Shown in pieces: positions 22,101 through 32,949 of a DNA stretch of 64,000 bases. The notes under the pieces are model-generated. The model saw only the letters and a list, made by a program, of their open reading frames with translations, ran no database searches and was not told the origin of the DNA. The DNA lies in assembly GCA_018287875.1 (NCBI GenBank), contig JAGVVL010000018.1:1418501-1482500 (forward strand), read 5' to 3'. This DNA is from Nigrospora sphaerica. Its lineage: Eukaryota; Ascomycota; Sordariomycetes; Amphisphaeriales; Apiosporaceae. The translations under genes and the position numbers were made by a program. How positions within the stretch are numbered: position 1 is the stretch's first letter; every line of letters begins with the position of its first letter.

Positions 22101-22219
22101 TTCCGGGACAAAGGGCCGCCGGAGTGTCCAAAACGAAAGACAGAGTGACAGGCGGGGAGGACCTCCCACTCGCGAATGCGGTTAAGCGCGTCCTCGCGCG
22201 AGTAGATCGGGTACAGCAT
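19166..22219 (-). CDS. Antisense, intron-containing coding region inside the LTR element; function unknown
   Basis: Read on the minus strand. A first part from 22219 (MLYPIYSREDALNRIREWEV) is followed after an unresolved segment by WRYVQAYGSLKTVYHEAAM and by RRFVQLQTDILA ending at 21515. Intron 21455-21514 (GTGAGT...GGTAG) leads to an exon not visible as a normal ORF (EEYQRRYTLALPVGD, LYRLTVDNYDDKLYRWAPG, to 21093). Intron 21030-21092 (GTGAGT...GGTAG) leads to a long exon with an acidic Ser/Asp start (MPGDESPSDDEDSDDD), a central YRDCVAARLELWHKF and WTAEQWALARRRAMNRILEL. Intron 19394-19453 (GTACGT...TTTAAG) leads to DWSPAAMEEYYNSAFSSLGL and a stop at 19166. Phases match at the three junctions listed. 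Two frame breaks (near 19922 and 19775) each equal one missing base in a G or C run. I recognise no domain; an earlier intron near 21930-21830 is possible but does not hold phase. Confidence 0.6.
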
Positions 22220-22691
22220 TGTCGGCGAACAGTCGAAGAACGAATGGATGAGGAACAGAGAGCGTCACGAAACACGAGACGTACGGGGAATGGAGAGGTC
22301 GCCTGCCACAAGGAACGGGAACAAAGGAAAGCTGCAACCAGGCGCCGACCCAGGAGTTGGTATGGAGTACGGAGCTACAAACAAAGCCGAGCCCTCGGCG
22401 CCCCAGGCAGCAACACGGGCAGCGAGGCAGCGAGGCGGCGAGGCGGCGAGGCCGCCGCGACAGAGAGCGCGACTGGAGACAAACACGCAGCGCGGGGCAG
22501 CGCCGCCCAGGCAACGACCGGCCGCCGACGGGCGGGCCAGCAGACATAACGAGCGCATAGGACAACCCCACGAAGGGCGGCGACCACAAGGTGGCGGGCC
22601 AAGGACCCACGCGGCGCGGCGCACCCGAGACCGCTCCACCGATAGGAATTCCACGGGCGCCGGAGACCGGGCCCAGGAATTGGGGGGGCAT

Positions 22692-22924
22692 TGTAAAGGG
22701 GCCGGGCGGGCGGATCGGCGGTGCGTCGGCGCGCCGGCGGGAAGCAAGCGCCAGGGCGGTCGCCGAAACGGCGGAGCGGCGCCACGTTAATCCGGGGCGC
22801 CCTTATGCAGAATCTGGCCGCGCCCGCAAACGGAGGGACGGCCAGATTGAAGTCAATACAGCCAGCCAGTCATTGGAATTGCGTGCACATAGTCACCTCG
22901 TTCGATTCGTATCATTCCGTTACA
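22692..22924 (+). repeat. Right LTR (233 bp)
   Basis: Same 233 bases as 13522-13754 by visual comparison. It is preceded by a G-rich polypurine tract and followed directly by the truncated LINE. Confidence 0.95.
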
Positions 22925-25900
22925 AATAAGCGGAACAGCTATATCGAGACGGCCTTATTTGGCAATATAGCTACTATCTATGCGAGTCCTTTACTGAAGG
23001 AGCACAGCTTAAGCAATGCTACCACTGCTACCGTTATAGATATATCGCCTGTGTCTGCTGCCACGTATGCAGGTGCAGACTCTGTTCTTCAATAAAGCAT
23101 GACGATAAAGAATGCCCAGAAGCCGAGAATAAAAGCTAGTACTGCTATCCAGCATGCCGAGGACTATATACTGCGTGGTCTAAGGAGTGTCTAGTCTATT
23201 AAAAGCAGGTCCAGATTGCTAAGACTGCTTATATTATAAGACCGAAGGGATTCGCACTGCCCTTATAAGAACCCCTTAAGCTAACATCCGAAGACTGGCA
23301 GATAATATAGCCGCGGAAGCGTCGAGCAACCAGCTGCCGTACTAGAAGCACTGGCAGAGCCCGCAGCAGAACCCACAAAGAGATAGACGACATAGACATC
23401 GAAACACCGGAGTTAACACTAAACAGCATCCACGCTCGACCATGATAACGCTAAGGATCTTATATTGGAACATGCAGAAAAGCAAGAAAGCATAGATCCC
23501 GGTAGTCAATGCTATCTCCGAAAAGTACAACATCCTAGCTATCCAAGAGCCCTGGCGAAACCCACATATGCCGACTACCTATTACTTAAGATTCTCTCCG
23601 TACCACCTCCTATACACTACCGAGGGAGGTAGAGTATGCATCTTTATTAATAAGAAGTTCCCCTTAATATAGTGGACCTATAAGGCGCAGCCAGATAGGT
23701 GTCATGTCATAATCCAGCTGCTAGACGGTCCTATAACTGTTATTTGCGTATACTCACCTCCTCCTAGGTCTATTAGCAGATTAGACCTGCCAGCTATCGA
23801 AACCCTCCTTACCGGCCCCCAGCTAGGACAAACAGTCCTTATAGGCGACTTTAACGTCCACCACCCTATTTAGGGAGGACATAACGTCCGACCCCACAAG
23901 GCAGCCGATAAGCTGCTCTAGCTAGCAGAGCAATGGAGACTCCAGCTAATCACCCCCCCCGGAGTGCCGACATAGACTCGAAGAGGGTGCGCGGACTCTA
24001 TAATTGACCTAGCCTGGGCCACGGAGAACCTCCGAGTCGCCTACAACGGATACGCCCCGTACGCTGGCTTTAATCACCTCCCACAGGTGATATACGTAGC
24101 TGGAGATCGAAACGACCCCCAGAATAAGCCACGGCGTAGCTGGAAAACAGCTGACTATGACCAAGCGAAGGCTGAAGCAGTATACCTACCATAACCAGAG
24201 TCACTAAAGACACCAGAGGACATCGACAGATACACCGAAATATTAATTAAGGAGCTGACTAAGATAGCCGACCTAGCTGCCCCCCTTTGCTATCCTAAGG
24301 GGAGAGGCAAGGCCTAGTGGAACCACGAAATAAGGGAGACTATAAAGAAAGAGAGGAAAACCTAGCAGATATAGCTCTCCGACAGGAGAGACGCAGCCTG
24401 GCGAGCGCTCCGGTAAGCATCCCTTACAAAAAAGAAGTCGATCCGTATAGCAAAGACAGCGACATAGAGAACCATGCTCTACGAGGCTTCTAGCCGGAGT
24501 ATAGAAAATCGCAAGATGGGCTAGAACCAAAGGAGCCGCGCCATCGCTACCACCAGCCGTCCCTACACTGCACACTCTATAAAGCGAAGCAACGACCCAT
24601 AAAGAGAAAACAGAGGCCTTTCGGGAAAGATTTTATCCCCTTCCTAAGGCCGCGTATACCGGGTTCCGAATAACGCACTAGCTCGCACCGCCTCTCGATA
24701 TAGACCAGAAGGTGACGGCGGAATAAGTGTAAGAAGTCCTTATTAAGGCAGGCCAGTGGAAGGCACCTAGACTAGACTAGCTTCCTAATGGATTCCTTAA
24801 ACGATTAGGAGAACCCCTTTTCCGTGCCTTAGCCTCTTTAGCAGAGGCATGCTAACGTATAGGATACTACCTAACAGCGTTCTGTAAAGCAGTAACAGTC
24901 ATCCTCCGGAAACCAGGAAAACAGCCAAATAAGTACCACCAAGCTAGCGGCTGGAGGCCCATTACGTTACTTAACACTATAGGGAAGACAATCGAAAGCT
25001 TATTAACGTAACGGCTGGCTAGCTTTGCCGAAGAGAACGGACTCCTCCCGGACGAACAGATAGGCAACCGGAAGGGCTGCTCTACGGAAACCGCGCTACG
25101 GCTGCTCACAGACCTAGTCCGAACAGCCTGGAAGTATAGAGGCGCTGCGACCCTCCTATCGCTAGATATCTTGGGTGCTTTCGACTCCGTTAACCATAAT
25201 AGACTCCTCGGCAACCTACGAGCGCTCCGAGTACCTATATAGACTATTAATTGGATACGCAGCTTCCTCTTTAACCGATCCACCACACTGCTCTTCGACG
25301 GCCAGGAATCGGACGAGATCCCGGTCCTGGCAGGCGTCCTGCAGGGCTTACCCTTATCGCCCATCCTCTTCTGCCTCTACACAGCCGGCCTTTATAAGGC
25401 CCTCTGTGCTATCCCCGGGATAGCCACTATCGCTTTCGTAGACGACACGAACCTCGTAGGCTTCGGCTTAGACCCCGAGCAGACCTGCGAGCGGCTAGAA
25501 GCCGCTCACAGGATCTGTAAAGAATAGGCAGTCAGCCACGGCATGACCTTCGCAGTCCAGAAATATCACCTAGTCCACTTCTCTCGAAGACGGAAGGGTC
25601 CGGACACGAAGATAGCCTTAGAAGGCCACGAAATCGAACCAGAGGACTCCTGCTGCGTCCTCGGGGTCCACGTGGATAGACGCCTCCGCTAGGACACCCA
25701 TATCCAATCGATCTCCAAGAAGATGACCACGCAAGTCTACACCCTAGACCGCATAGCAGCTTCGACATAGGGCGCGTCCTTCCAGCGGACCCGCCAAGTC
25801 TACACTGCGGTTGTCAAGACCGCTATAGGCTACGGAGCCTCGGAATGGCACCGGCATATATCGAAGAATAGGGCTAAAATACTTAGCGACATCCAGACTA

Positions 25901-26815
25901 AGTGCCTCCGCAAGGTCACAGGGGCCTTTAAAACGACAGCAACCGAGATACTCGAAACAGAAGCCTACATGCCACCTCTAGATATATAGCTTAAAAAGAG
26001 AGTGGCGGCGTCGGAAGAGAGGCTCTAACAGCCACGTATCGCATCACTTATCCAAGCCAGATGTAATAGCGCAGCTAGATGGATCCTAACGAGACCGACT
26101 CGCCGGCGCAGACCGAAAGGGCCCGACGTCCCTGACTGTAAGGGATGGCTAAACAAGTGGCTAGCCGGAGACTCGGCATACAAGGCCGAAAAGAGAGACT
26201 GGCAATAGAGATAATAGCAGATACGGCAAAACTGAACAGCGCGAGCCCCGGCAGCAACTAAGATGCCGCCAGATAAGCACATCCTCAAGCTCCACAAGGG
26301 ACCCTATAAGGCCGAGAGCTCCATCCTTGTCCAAGCGAGGACTGGCAACATCGGACTAAGAGACTTCCTTTTTAAACGCAGGGTTCCGGGCATTGTTAGC
26401 CCATGGTGCGACTGCGGTCAAGGAAGGGAAACCGTCCGACACATCCTCGTCTTCTGCCCACAGGAAAGAGAAAGACGAGAGCGCCTAATCCAGGCCTTAG
26501 GAGAACCGATAGACACGGACAGGATGCTCGACTCCCCAGGGAAAGCAGGGATTATCGCGAGATGGCTACTCCGTTCAGGCAGGCTAGGCATGTTCCAGCT
26601 TGCAAATCAACTTATTAGCTAAGAAGCAGGCACGATGAGCCCGATCTTGGTATGGCAGGTCAAATAGCAGGAGGAAGCGGAGCGACGCAGAGGAACCCAG
26701 GTTTTTCACCCGACCGGACGGCAGCCCGGAACGGTCTTCCTGGGCTTAGACATGCAGGGGGTCCTCATGGCCTAGAAAGGTCGCTAGGCGTAAGAATCAT
26801 AATAATAATAATATT
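22925..26815 (+). mobile_element. 5'-truncated, mildly RIP-mutated LINE (non-LTR retrotransposon)
   Basis: Begins within ORF1: three zinc-knuckle-like motifs near 22998-23200 (CYHCYRYRYIACVC, then SSIKHDDKEC and YTAWSKEC). An endonuclease/exonuclease/phosphatase-type domain follows at about 23450-24130 (ILYWNMQKSKKA, ILAIQEPWRNPH, VLIGDFNVHHP). Reverse transcriptase spans about 24880-25560 (GWRPITLLNTIGK, LSLDILGAFDSVNHN, AGVLQGLPLSPILF, IAFVDDTNLVG). The end (about 26260-26622) has a CDCGQGRETVRHILVFCP motif typical of LINE C-termini. It ends with a short (TAA)n-like tail near 26798-26812. In-frame stops are almost all TAG or TAA at Trp or Gln positions, as CpA-to-TpA changes on either strand would produce. 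It is a dead copy. Confidence 0.9.
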
Positions 26816-27393
26816 TAGTCTATCTTTAAGCAAGTAAGCAAGCACACAAAATACACTCTCGTTTTTCTCAAAGAGAAGTTCCTTATTCTTCCGTGTTTTT
26901 TTACAATATAAAGCCACCGGCGGCTTATTAGCAAGGAGCGGGCGCATCGTTAGCGCCCGACTTAAACTTAAATTCTATAAGAATTAGTCTTATAATAGAA
27001 TTAAAACTACCCTTTGCTACCCTATACTTAACGGTACCACTATGACTCCTCTGGACCTTTATAATTACTCGGTCTTTAAAATTACATTAGTTAAGAGCGG
27101 TTACAAGGTTTAAGCCACGCGTCAAGTAATAGATATCTCTGCATCTTTAGCCACATCGTATAGATAACTATATCTTTCACTGTGTTTTAGAGTGTTAACG
27201 TTAACTTAAGTTTAACGCTAACTTAAGCTTATGCCGTAGAGCTACCTACCTTAACATCATTACTAACCTTAACGTTTAAAGCCGACGGTAAGTCACAAGC
27301 CCACCGCAGGTGCTCCTGGAAGGCCCTTGGAGGGCACCCCTCCCCGCATAGGAGGAAAAGAAATAGTTGTCTACGTATAGATTCCGACTCGTC

Positions 27394-27433
27394 TCGTGGG
27401 CTCTCTCGTGGGCTCTCTCGTGGGCTCTCTCGT
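27394..27433. repeat. 12-bp tandem repeat (TCGTGGGCTCTC), 3.3 copies
   Basis: Three perfect copies and a partial fourth. Confidence 0.95.
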
Positions 27434-27598
27434 ATTATCTAAGAGGTGGCATAGATGGTGTCGTAATAACGTACGGAATTAAACAAGAACTGAGTAGTAA
27501 CTAGAACTACTTAAGTAGTCGAATGGAAACATGTCTCTTACTTACGTGCGTTACGTGTCCCCTGCTACATGTGCTCTCTTACGTGTGTGCGTTTCTTT

Positions 27599-27623
27599 AA
27601 TTCGAAGGCGAAGCCTTCGAATT
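27599..27623. repeat. Perfect palindrome, 11-bp arms with 3-nt loop
   Basis: AATTCGAAGGC, loop GAA, GCCTTCGAATT, followed by a run of five T. It resembles a hairpin terminator or a miniature element end; in a fungal genome it may just be a degraded terminal inverted repeat. Confidence 0.9.
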
Positions 27624-28212
27624 TTTATATATCAATTGGGAGCAAGCCTTAGCGAAGCGTTCCAATTTCAGAACGGCGTCATGAGTATCACTCAAGTCGG
27701 GCTGTCACGGGGTTTTATTAGATGTCCGTATCCTTTGTATGTTATCTTAGTGTGGCCGTCCTAACCGCTGGATGCGGTGGTGCTGATAGGGGTGGTTAGT
27801 CCGTGCGTGCTGGTGTCAGCGCTGACCTCTAATGCGTTGCTCAGATCCGCTGGGCTGGGTTCGTAACATAGGAGCTTTTCCGGGGTATGATCGGCGAGAT
27901 GTGGCTCGCGAGGCAGAAAGGCATTAAGGCATTGATGCTATTAGAACGAGAATACCCTGCGCAACTCTACGCCATCAGAGCCCGGTCTCCCAGGGTCCCT
28001 CACGGAAAGCGCATAGGCAGAGCGGGTGTCAAGCATCTCAGCGTGTCACCGGACGCTGTCCGTGCCAAACAAAGCTGGGTACGAGGGGGTTGACGATGGC
28101 TCAGAGAGAGTTCAGCGCCGACCCCGCCAACTCACACAGTTGCGAGCAGGAGCGGCAAGGAGGACTAGCAGGGGAGAGTACGAGACGGTCTCCCGGTCGG
28201 AGCCCTGGTGAT

Positions 28213-28765
28213 GGGCTGGCAGACGACATCGTAGGACTGGCTTGTCTGGCATGCGTAAAAAACTTCCACCGGCTGGAGCCGGCGAAGAAACTGATGCTCC
28301 TCGAGGCGGCCTCAAGCCTTGGCGGCATGTAGGCCGAGCATCGCTAGTACTCGGGCCCCAAGAGCAACAACATGCTCGGCACCTACGATTACCCCGAATT
28401 CCCCATGGATGAAGCCACTTTCGGCGAGCACATCCCCGGGCGCGTGCTACACGATTATGTTACGCGAAACGCTGACAGGTTTGGGCGTTCTCGACCCCAT
28501 CAGGTACAGCTGTTGGGCTTCGGTCGCGGAGCACCGCGCCGGCCCTGAGGGCGGCTGGGTCCCGACCACCTAGGACGCCGGCGGGGCCGAGGCCAAGATG
28601 ACGGCCAAGAAGCTGGTCATTGGTACCAGATTGACCCCGGACCCTTCCTACCCGAGTTCAAGGGCCGGGACGGCTTGGGCATGCCTCTCTCCCACAATAG
28701 ATCCCTTCGGCAGCACGCTGTCGCTCCCGGGTCGACCAAGCCATTGACCATCCTCGGCGGCAGCC
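28213..28765 (+). pseudogene. FMO-like flavin monooxygenase pseudogene
   Basis: The plus strand reads HRLEPAKKLMLLEAASSLGG, then an interrupted AEHR...YSGPKSNNMLGTYDYPEFPMD and FGEHIPGRVLHDYV. This is the conserved stretch after the FAD Rossmann motif in fungal FMO-type monooxygenases (consensus LExxxxxGGxWxxxRLYPGLKxNNxxGTYEYPDFPM). Two TAG stops at about 28330 and 28342 replace Trp and, probably, Leu codons. A frameshift follows near 28482, and the next recognisable piece (TAKKLVIGTRLTPDPSYP) is in another frame at about 28600-28645. The glycine-rich FAD site is itself degenerate (DIVGLACLACVK). The gene is dead; the TGG-to-TAG change fits RIP, although this was presumably a single-copy gene near repeats. 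Confidence 0.75.
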
Positions 28766-30550
28766 GCCATGCCTCGGGAAGCGGTTGAGGCCCAGCCGAC
28801 GGATATGAGCGGGTGGATGAGCCTCGAAACGGTGCACTGCAAGACGGTGGTGCACGCCCGTTGCGGTCGCTGGCGCTACCTGGCAGGCCGCGGAACACGG
28901 TTTCCCGACTTTGCTTTTGACGCCATCCCCATCCCCTACACCGACCGGCTGCTGGTCACCTTGGGCCTCCGGGTCCATCGAAAGGCCGGGTGCCAAGCTG
29001 AGGCCACGGAGCCCGACGGCCCTGCTGATTACCGCGACAGTGTGCCCGAGTAGCTAGGTGAAAACCCTTAGGAAAGCCGATACTGGCCAAATGGGAATGC
29101 GAAATCACCGCGGCGTCTTGGCCGTTCGGCCTTAACGCTTCAGGGTGGCTATGAAGACCAGCGTTAGTCTCAGCATGCCTGCGGATAGCGTGGAGGCGAG
29201 GCGACTGGCGAAAACCTGTCCAGAAAGCTGACCGGCGGGGGCAATCCTTGCTTCGATGCTCCGCATTTCATTCAAATAAATCGGCAGGTTGACTAACGCG
29301 CGATCCGCCGGGGAGGTGGCCCGGGAGAAGCAGAGACGGGAGGAGCAGAGGATTGGCAACGGCATCAGAGCTGGGGTTCGCGCGAAACGTCTGCAGCTCG
29401 ACCCAGATTGCGTTTAGATGATCCGTCACGGGAATACTCCATGTACGGTGAAGACGTTAGCTAGACGTACTACCTGTGGCGCCTTGGTGGCGGGAACAGG
29501 AAGAATAAACAGCGACACAGACTGGGGCTGGGCCGGGGAATGCCGGTGATATCGGACATGTTGAGCAAAGTCCCCCACCTGCCCAGCCTGTCCTTGACGC
29601 GGGAGAGACTGGGCAGCCCCTGGGGTATGTGGCCGGGACGACGAAGGGTGGCCGACAGACCTAGAGCACGCTAAGAAGTCGCTTGGCCGCGTCGTGGGCG
29701 CGGCCGCGTTCTGGCCTGGACACTGAATAACCCAATTTGCCGGAGATCATGGCCGCGGTTTGCTATACCCGGCGCCCCGAGGCGGTTGCTCATTACCCCG
29801 CCGGGGCCAATGCTTGACCACATGGTCTAGATTGACTCGCAACAGTTCAGTCACTCAGGCCGAGAGCGGAGAGACCGAGGCGCCGTATTTGCGCAACAGT
29901 TGGCTCGGAGCCCTCAACCGAATGTACGAAGCAAACCCAAAGCGTCCGAGTCCTCCACCACTTCAAGGCGCCTCCAATCGATCGCCGTCTCGCCCTCGGT
30001 ACACCACTGCCGACCCCCTCGAGCGGCCTGCGCCTTTTGGTTTTGTCGTACGTACCCGAGGGGCGGCCTGCGCGAGGACCACTTCACGCACACGAAGGAA
30101 CGCCGGGCCGGCTTCCACCCTTGGCGCGGAGCCACATGTTCACCATGTCTTCGGGCATGCGGAGGCTCCGTCCCGCCCGGCCCATCGCGTTCTGAGCAAT
30201 GGCGACCCTACGCTCAACTCGTGGCCGCCCGCCCCGGCTGCCTGGCATCGTGGCGTGCTAGGCAAACAGGCCAAGACCCTCTCACTAAGAGTGAGAATAG
30301 AGCCGCCTTGTTGTCGAGCCAGTATCCAGTGGGGGCCGCGCGACCTGCACGACTCTTCTGTAGGCCAGAGGCGCAGCAAATATTCATGATGCCCGTCTGA
30401 TACCGCCACCCGCCCCGCGTTTCGCTCAGCACTTTCCAGCCGTTGGCCTTCACCCATAAGTATCTGGGCGCCGCGAGCCGGAACAAGGCCATGCTTCCCC
30501 GGCAGTTTCCACCGCGACATTTTCTAGGCCCTCTCCGAAAGCCCATCAGC
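28766..30550. other. Intergenic, probable decayed coding DNA
   Basis: GC-rich and with several open frames (for example 28769-29053 and 29760-30400), but none shows a motif or codon pattern I trust. The first 300 bp may be the rest of the FMO pseudogene. The last 150 bp would hold the tyrosinase promoter; no clear TATA box. Confidence 0.35.
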
Positions 30551-31878
30551 ATGCTGCTCGTCAGGGCAGCCCTGGCACTGACCGCCGTTGTATCTGCCAA
30601 TGGGGCGCACGTGCCCGACTCCACCAAAAAGACGGACACGCTCGCTGCCGAGAGTCTCCGAAACTTGGTGGACGCCATGGCCGATGGCAGCTTGGAGGAG
30701 GTCCTTGCTAAAAAGGGCGTTGCCCAAGCCTGCAGTGCCGATAGCATCTCGTCCGGTACCGTTCGCACTCGCCGCGAATAGTGAGTGCCCGCCTGCTCCC
30801 CTATCGTCCAGGGCTGACGACGGAACCACCAGTTCGACGCTTGACTACACGCGGGCCATCAAGTGCCTGATGGCGAAGTCTCCTAGAACCGATCCCGAGT
30901 TCGCGCCCGGAGCCAAGTCCCGGTACGACGACTTCGTGGTGACACATGTGAACTACACCAAGTATGCACACTCGACCGGATCCTTCTTGATGTGGCATCG
31001 CTATTACATCTGGTCGTTTGAGGAGGCGCTTCGCAGCGAATGTGGCTACCAGGGCTTCCTGCCGTACTGGAACTGGGGCAAGTCGGCGCAGGACCCCCTC
31101 GGGGCGCCCTACTTCGATGGCAGCGCGCTGTCGCAGGACGGCAACGGCGTGTACAAGGAGCACGGCTGCATGGCGGGCCTGCCGAACGGGCTCGGCTGCA
31201 TCAAACCTGGCCAGGGGGGTGGCTGCGTCGAGACAGGGCCGTACGCCGGCCTCCAGGTCAACATCTCGGCCATCTTGCCCGTCTTTGACGACGTCGTGCC
31301 GGGGCCCCGCTTCAGCTACCAGCCTCGTTGCGTCCGGCGCGATATCTCGCCGGCCCTTTTCCAGAGGTGGACGGGCGACGAGCACTCATTCGATCTGCTC
31401 ACTAACCCGCTGTACCAGTCCCACATCTGGGACTTCCAGGAGAGGCTGGCTGGCTTCGGCAACAGCAGCGGGGTTTTCTACAGCCTACACCAGGCGGGTC
31501 ACATGGTCTTTATCGGCGACCCGGCCGGCGACGTGTATAACACGCCGAGCGACCCCATGTTCTGGCTCCATCGTGGGCAAATAGACGGGACCTGGTGGAT
31601 ATGGAAAAACCAGCATGTTACCGGCCGCGCCTTGCAGATCGGTGGGCCGCGCGTGTGGAACCGTGAGTGCGCCCTGATGCTCCATTTTCCGTTGGATCCG
31701 TCTGTGGCGTACCCGAGCGAGTCGTGGCTGATATATCCCATCCACAGTGGGCGGCGAGGTTCCCCTTGGCGACGCCACTATCGACGACTTGATTGCATTG
31801 GGGGTCAATGGCGAGGCAAGCCCCATTGCCGAGCACGTCAGCTCGGTTGGCGGTCGGTACTGTTATATCTATCTATAG
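30551..31878 (+). CDS. Secreted tyrosinase-type copper oxidase
   Basis: Spliced model 30551-30780, 30833-31662, 31748-31878 gives 396 aa. Introns are 30781-30832 (GTGAGT, GGCTGAC, CCAG) and 31663-31747 (GTGAGT, GGCTGAT, CACAG); phases hold. It begins with a signal peptide (MLLVRAALALTAVVSANG). CuA ligands lie in THVNY (His about 116), HSTGSFLMWHR (about 123 and 132); CuB ligands in LHQAGH (about 296 and 300) and DPMFWLHRGQID (about 323). It ends in a short tail with VGGRYCYIYL as in fungal secreted tyrosinase-like proteins (about 380-400 aa), which lack the long C-terminal inhibitory domain of melanin tyrosinases. It would oxidise phenols to quinones outside the cell. In the CuB motif the common second His of LHH is Arg, and the stretch after intron 1 is about five residues shorter than relatives I recall. 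Confidence 0.9.
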
Positions 31879-32331
31879 ACAGTCGGGGTTGACCGTCGCA
31901 AAGGGGCCCCCGAGAACAAGGCCGCAGCGGAGCTCCACTGTTATAGGGAAGGAGGCGTTGATTCGGCGTTTATTGCCTTGTTTCACCGAGTCACTATTCC
32001 CTTGCGTACGGATTCGTGTCCGAGCCCCTTCCTCCTGGCCCTTGGCAACATCCGGGCCTCAAGGTGTTATGCGAAGGTGTCGAGGTTGACTTGGAGCGAA
32101 GCACCCACGAAACGTCACGGTTGCCAAGCGGCCGACGCCAAGCGTGTTTGAGGTCCGTGTGGTGCCGATGACAGGCCGTGGACGGGGTCTACGGCGATGG
32201 CGTGGGACGAAGGGCGGGTTCCAATCATTCAGTTGAAAAGGCGCGTCTTCGCATGCCCAGACGACGCGGTAACGGCCCCGTGTGGCGGCCGGGCTTGGCT
32301 CTTCTTCTATTCGGGTGACGGGGCCGGCGTC
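31879..32331. other. Short intergenic stretch
   Basis: Convergent 3' regions of the tyrosinase gene and the minus-strand gene. Nothing recognised. Confidence 0.5.
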
Positions 32332-32949
32332 TCAAGGGCCATGCGCCTTGGACATGGCGGGCCCCCGGATATAAGGCGGCGGCACTTCGCCTACGCCGCC
32401 GACCATCAGGTCGTCGTTGGTCTCGACGGGCTCATAGTCAGGCAGGGCATTATCGGGGCTGGCCTCGTTCCAGGTGCCCAGGATGTCCTCGGGAGGTAGG
32501 TTGAGGTGGTGGGCCAGCTGAGCGAAGCGGGCCGAGTAGTCGCGCAGCACGTCCTCACCTTCGGCCAGCCAGTCGGTGAGCTGGTCGCGGCGCTGCTGGA
32601 CCTCCTCGCGGGTCGAGGTGGAGGGAGTGACGGAGTTGGGGCCGCCGCTGTAGGGGGGGACGTCGGAGGCCGAGTAGGCGGGCAGCTCGGGGTCGGTGGA
32701 CGAGGGCGCGACGGGAGAGGCTTGGGCGCCGTAGGGGTCGGCAGGGGTGTTGCTGCTATGGCCATAGCGCTGCAGCCATAGGTTGTGCTCGCGCAGGGCG
32801 GCGCGGAGCTGGTCCAGCTCGCTGGCCAGGCTGGGGATCAGGCGGCGCAGGTCGTTGTAGGCCGATGTCTCCTCGGACGGGGCGGCGGAGGACGAGGATG
32901 AGGCCTCGGCGCCCGAGGCGGACCCGGCGTCGGGTTGCTCAGAGGCCAT
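32332..32949 (-). CDS. Hypothetical 205-aa protein with PY motifs
   Basis: Uninterrupted minus-strand frame. I place the start at the ATG at 32949 (MASEQPDAGSASG) because upstream codons are a translated ATG-repeat (poly Ile/Met/Val). The protein has a Ser/Ala-rich acidic head, a predicted helix (about residues 30-60: DLRRLIPSLASELDQLRAAL), a Pro/Ser-rich middle with PPYSGG, a second helix (about 120-160: REEVQQRRDQLTDWLAEGED) and an acidic tail with PPPY. PY motifs bind WW domains of Nedd4/Rsp5-type ubiquitin ligases, so an adaptor or membrane-traffic role is possible, but this is only inference. No membrane segment. Confidence 0.6.
   Translation of the reverse strand: MASEQPDAGSASGAEASSSSSAAPSEETSAYNDLRRLIPSLASELDQLRAALREHNLWLQRYGHSSNTPADPYGAQASPVAPSSTDPELPAYSASDVPPYSGGPNSVTPSTSTREEVQQRRDQLTDWLAEGEDVLRDYSARFAQLAHHLNLPPEDILGTWNEASPDNALPDYEPVETNDDLMVGGVGEVPPPYIRGPAMSKAHGP

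Larger units (their letters stand above)
13522..22924 (+). mobile_element. Chromovirus-type Ty3/Gypsy LTR retrotransposon, 9.4 kb, with extended 3' region
   Basis: The element is flanked by two 233-bp LTRs that look identical by eye and begin TG and end CA. The order is gag, protease, reverse transcriptase/RNase H, integrase, chromodomain, then 3.7 kb of extra sequence that carries an antisense coding region before the right LTR. A polypurine tract with seven G lies just before the right LTR (about 22682-22690). At 9.4 kb it is longer than the usual 5.5-7 kb of fungal Gypsy elements; the excess is the 3' extra region. It is GC-rich with no RIP signs, unlike both neighbours, so it is the youngest insertion here. 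The 5 bp on each side (gattg left, aataa right) do not match, so no target-site duplication is seen. Confidence 0.95.
26816..28212. other. AT-rich to mixed intergenic DNA with small repeats
   Basis: No gene is supported. It contains a 12-bp tandem repeat (27394-27433) and an 11-bp-arm palindrome (27599-27623), both listed separately. The TA-rich part to about 27300 looks like RIP-decayed repeat DNA of unknown type. Confidence 0.4.

Noticed and set aside
28213..31878. Secondary-metabolite cluster made of FMO and tyrosinase
   Set aside because: The FMO is a pseudogene and no backbone enzyme, transporter or regulator gene is present.
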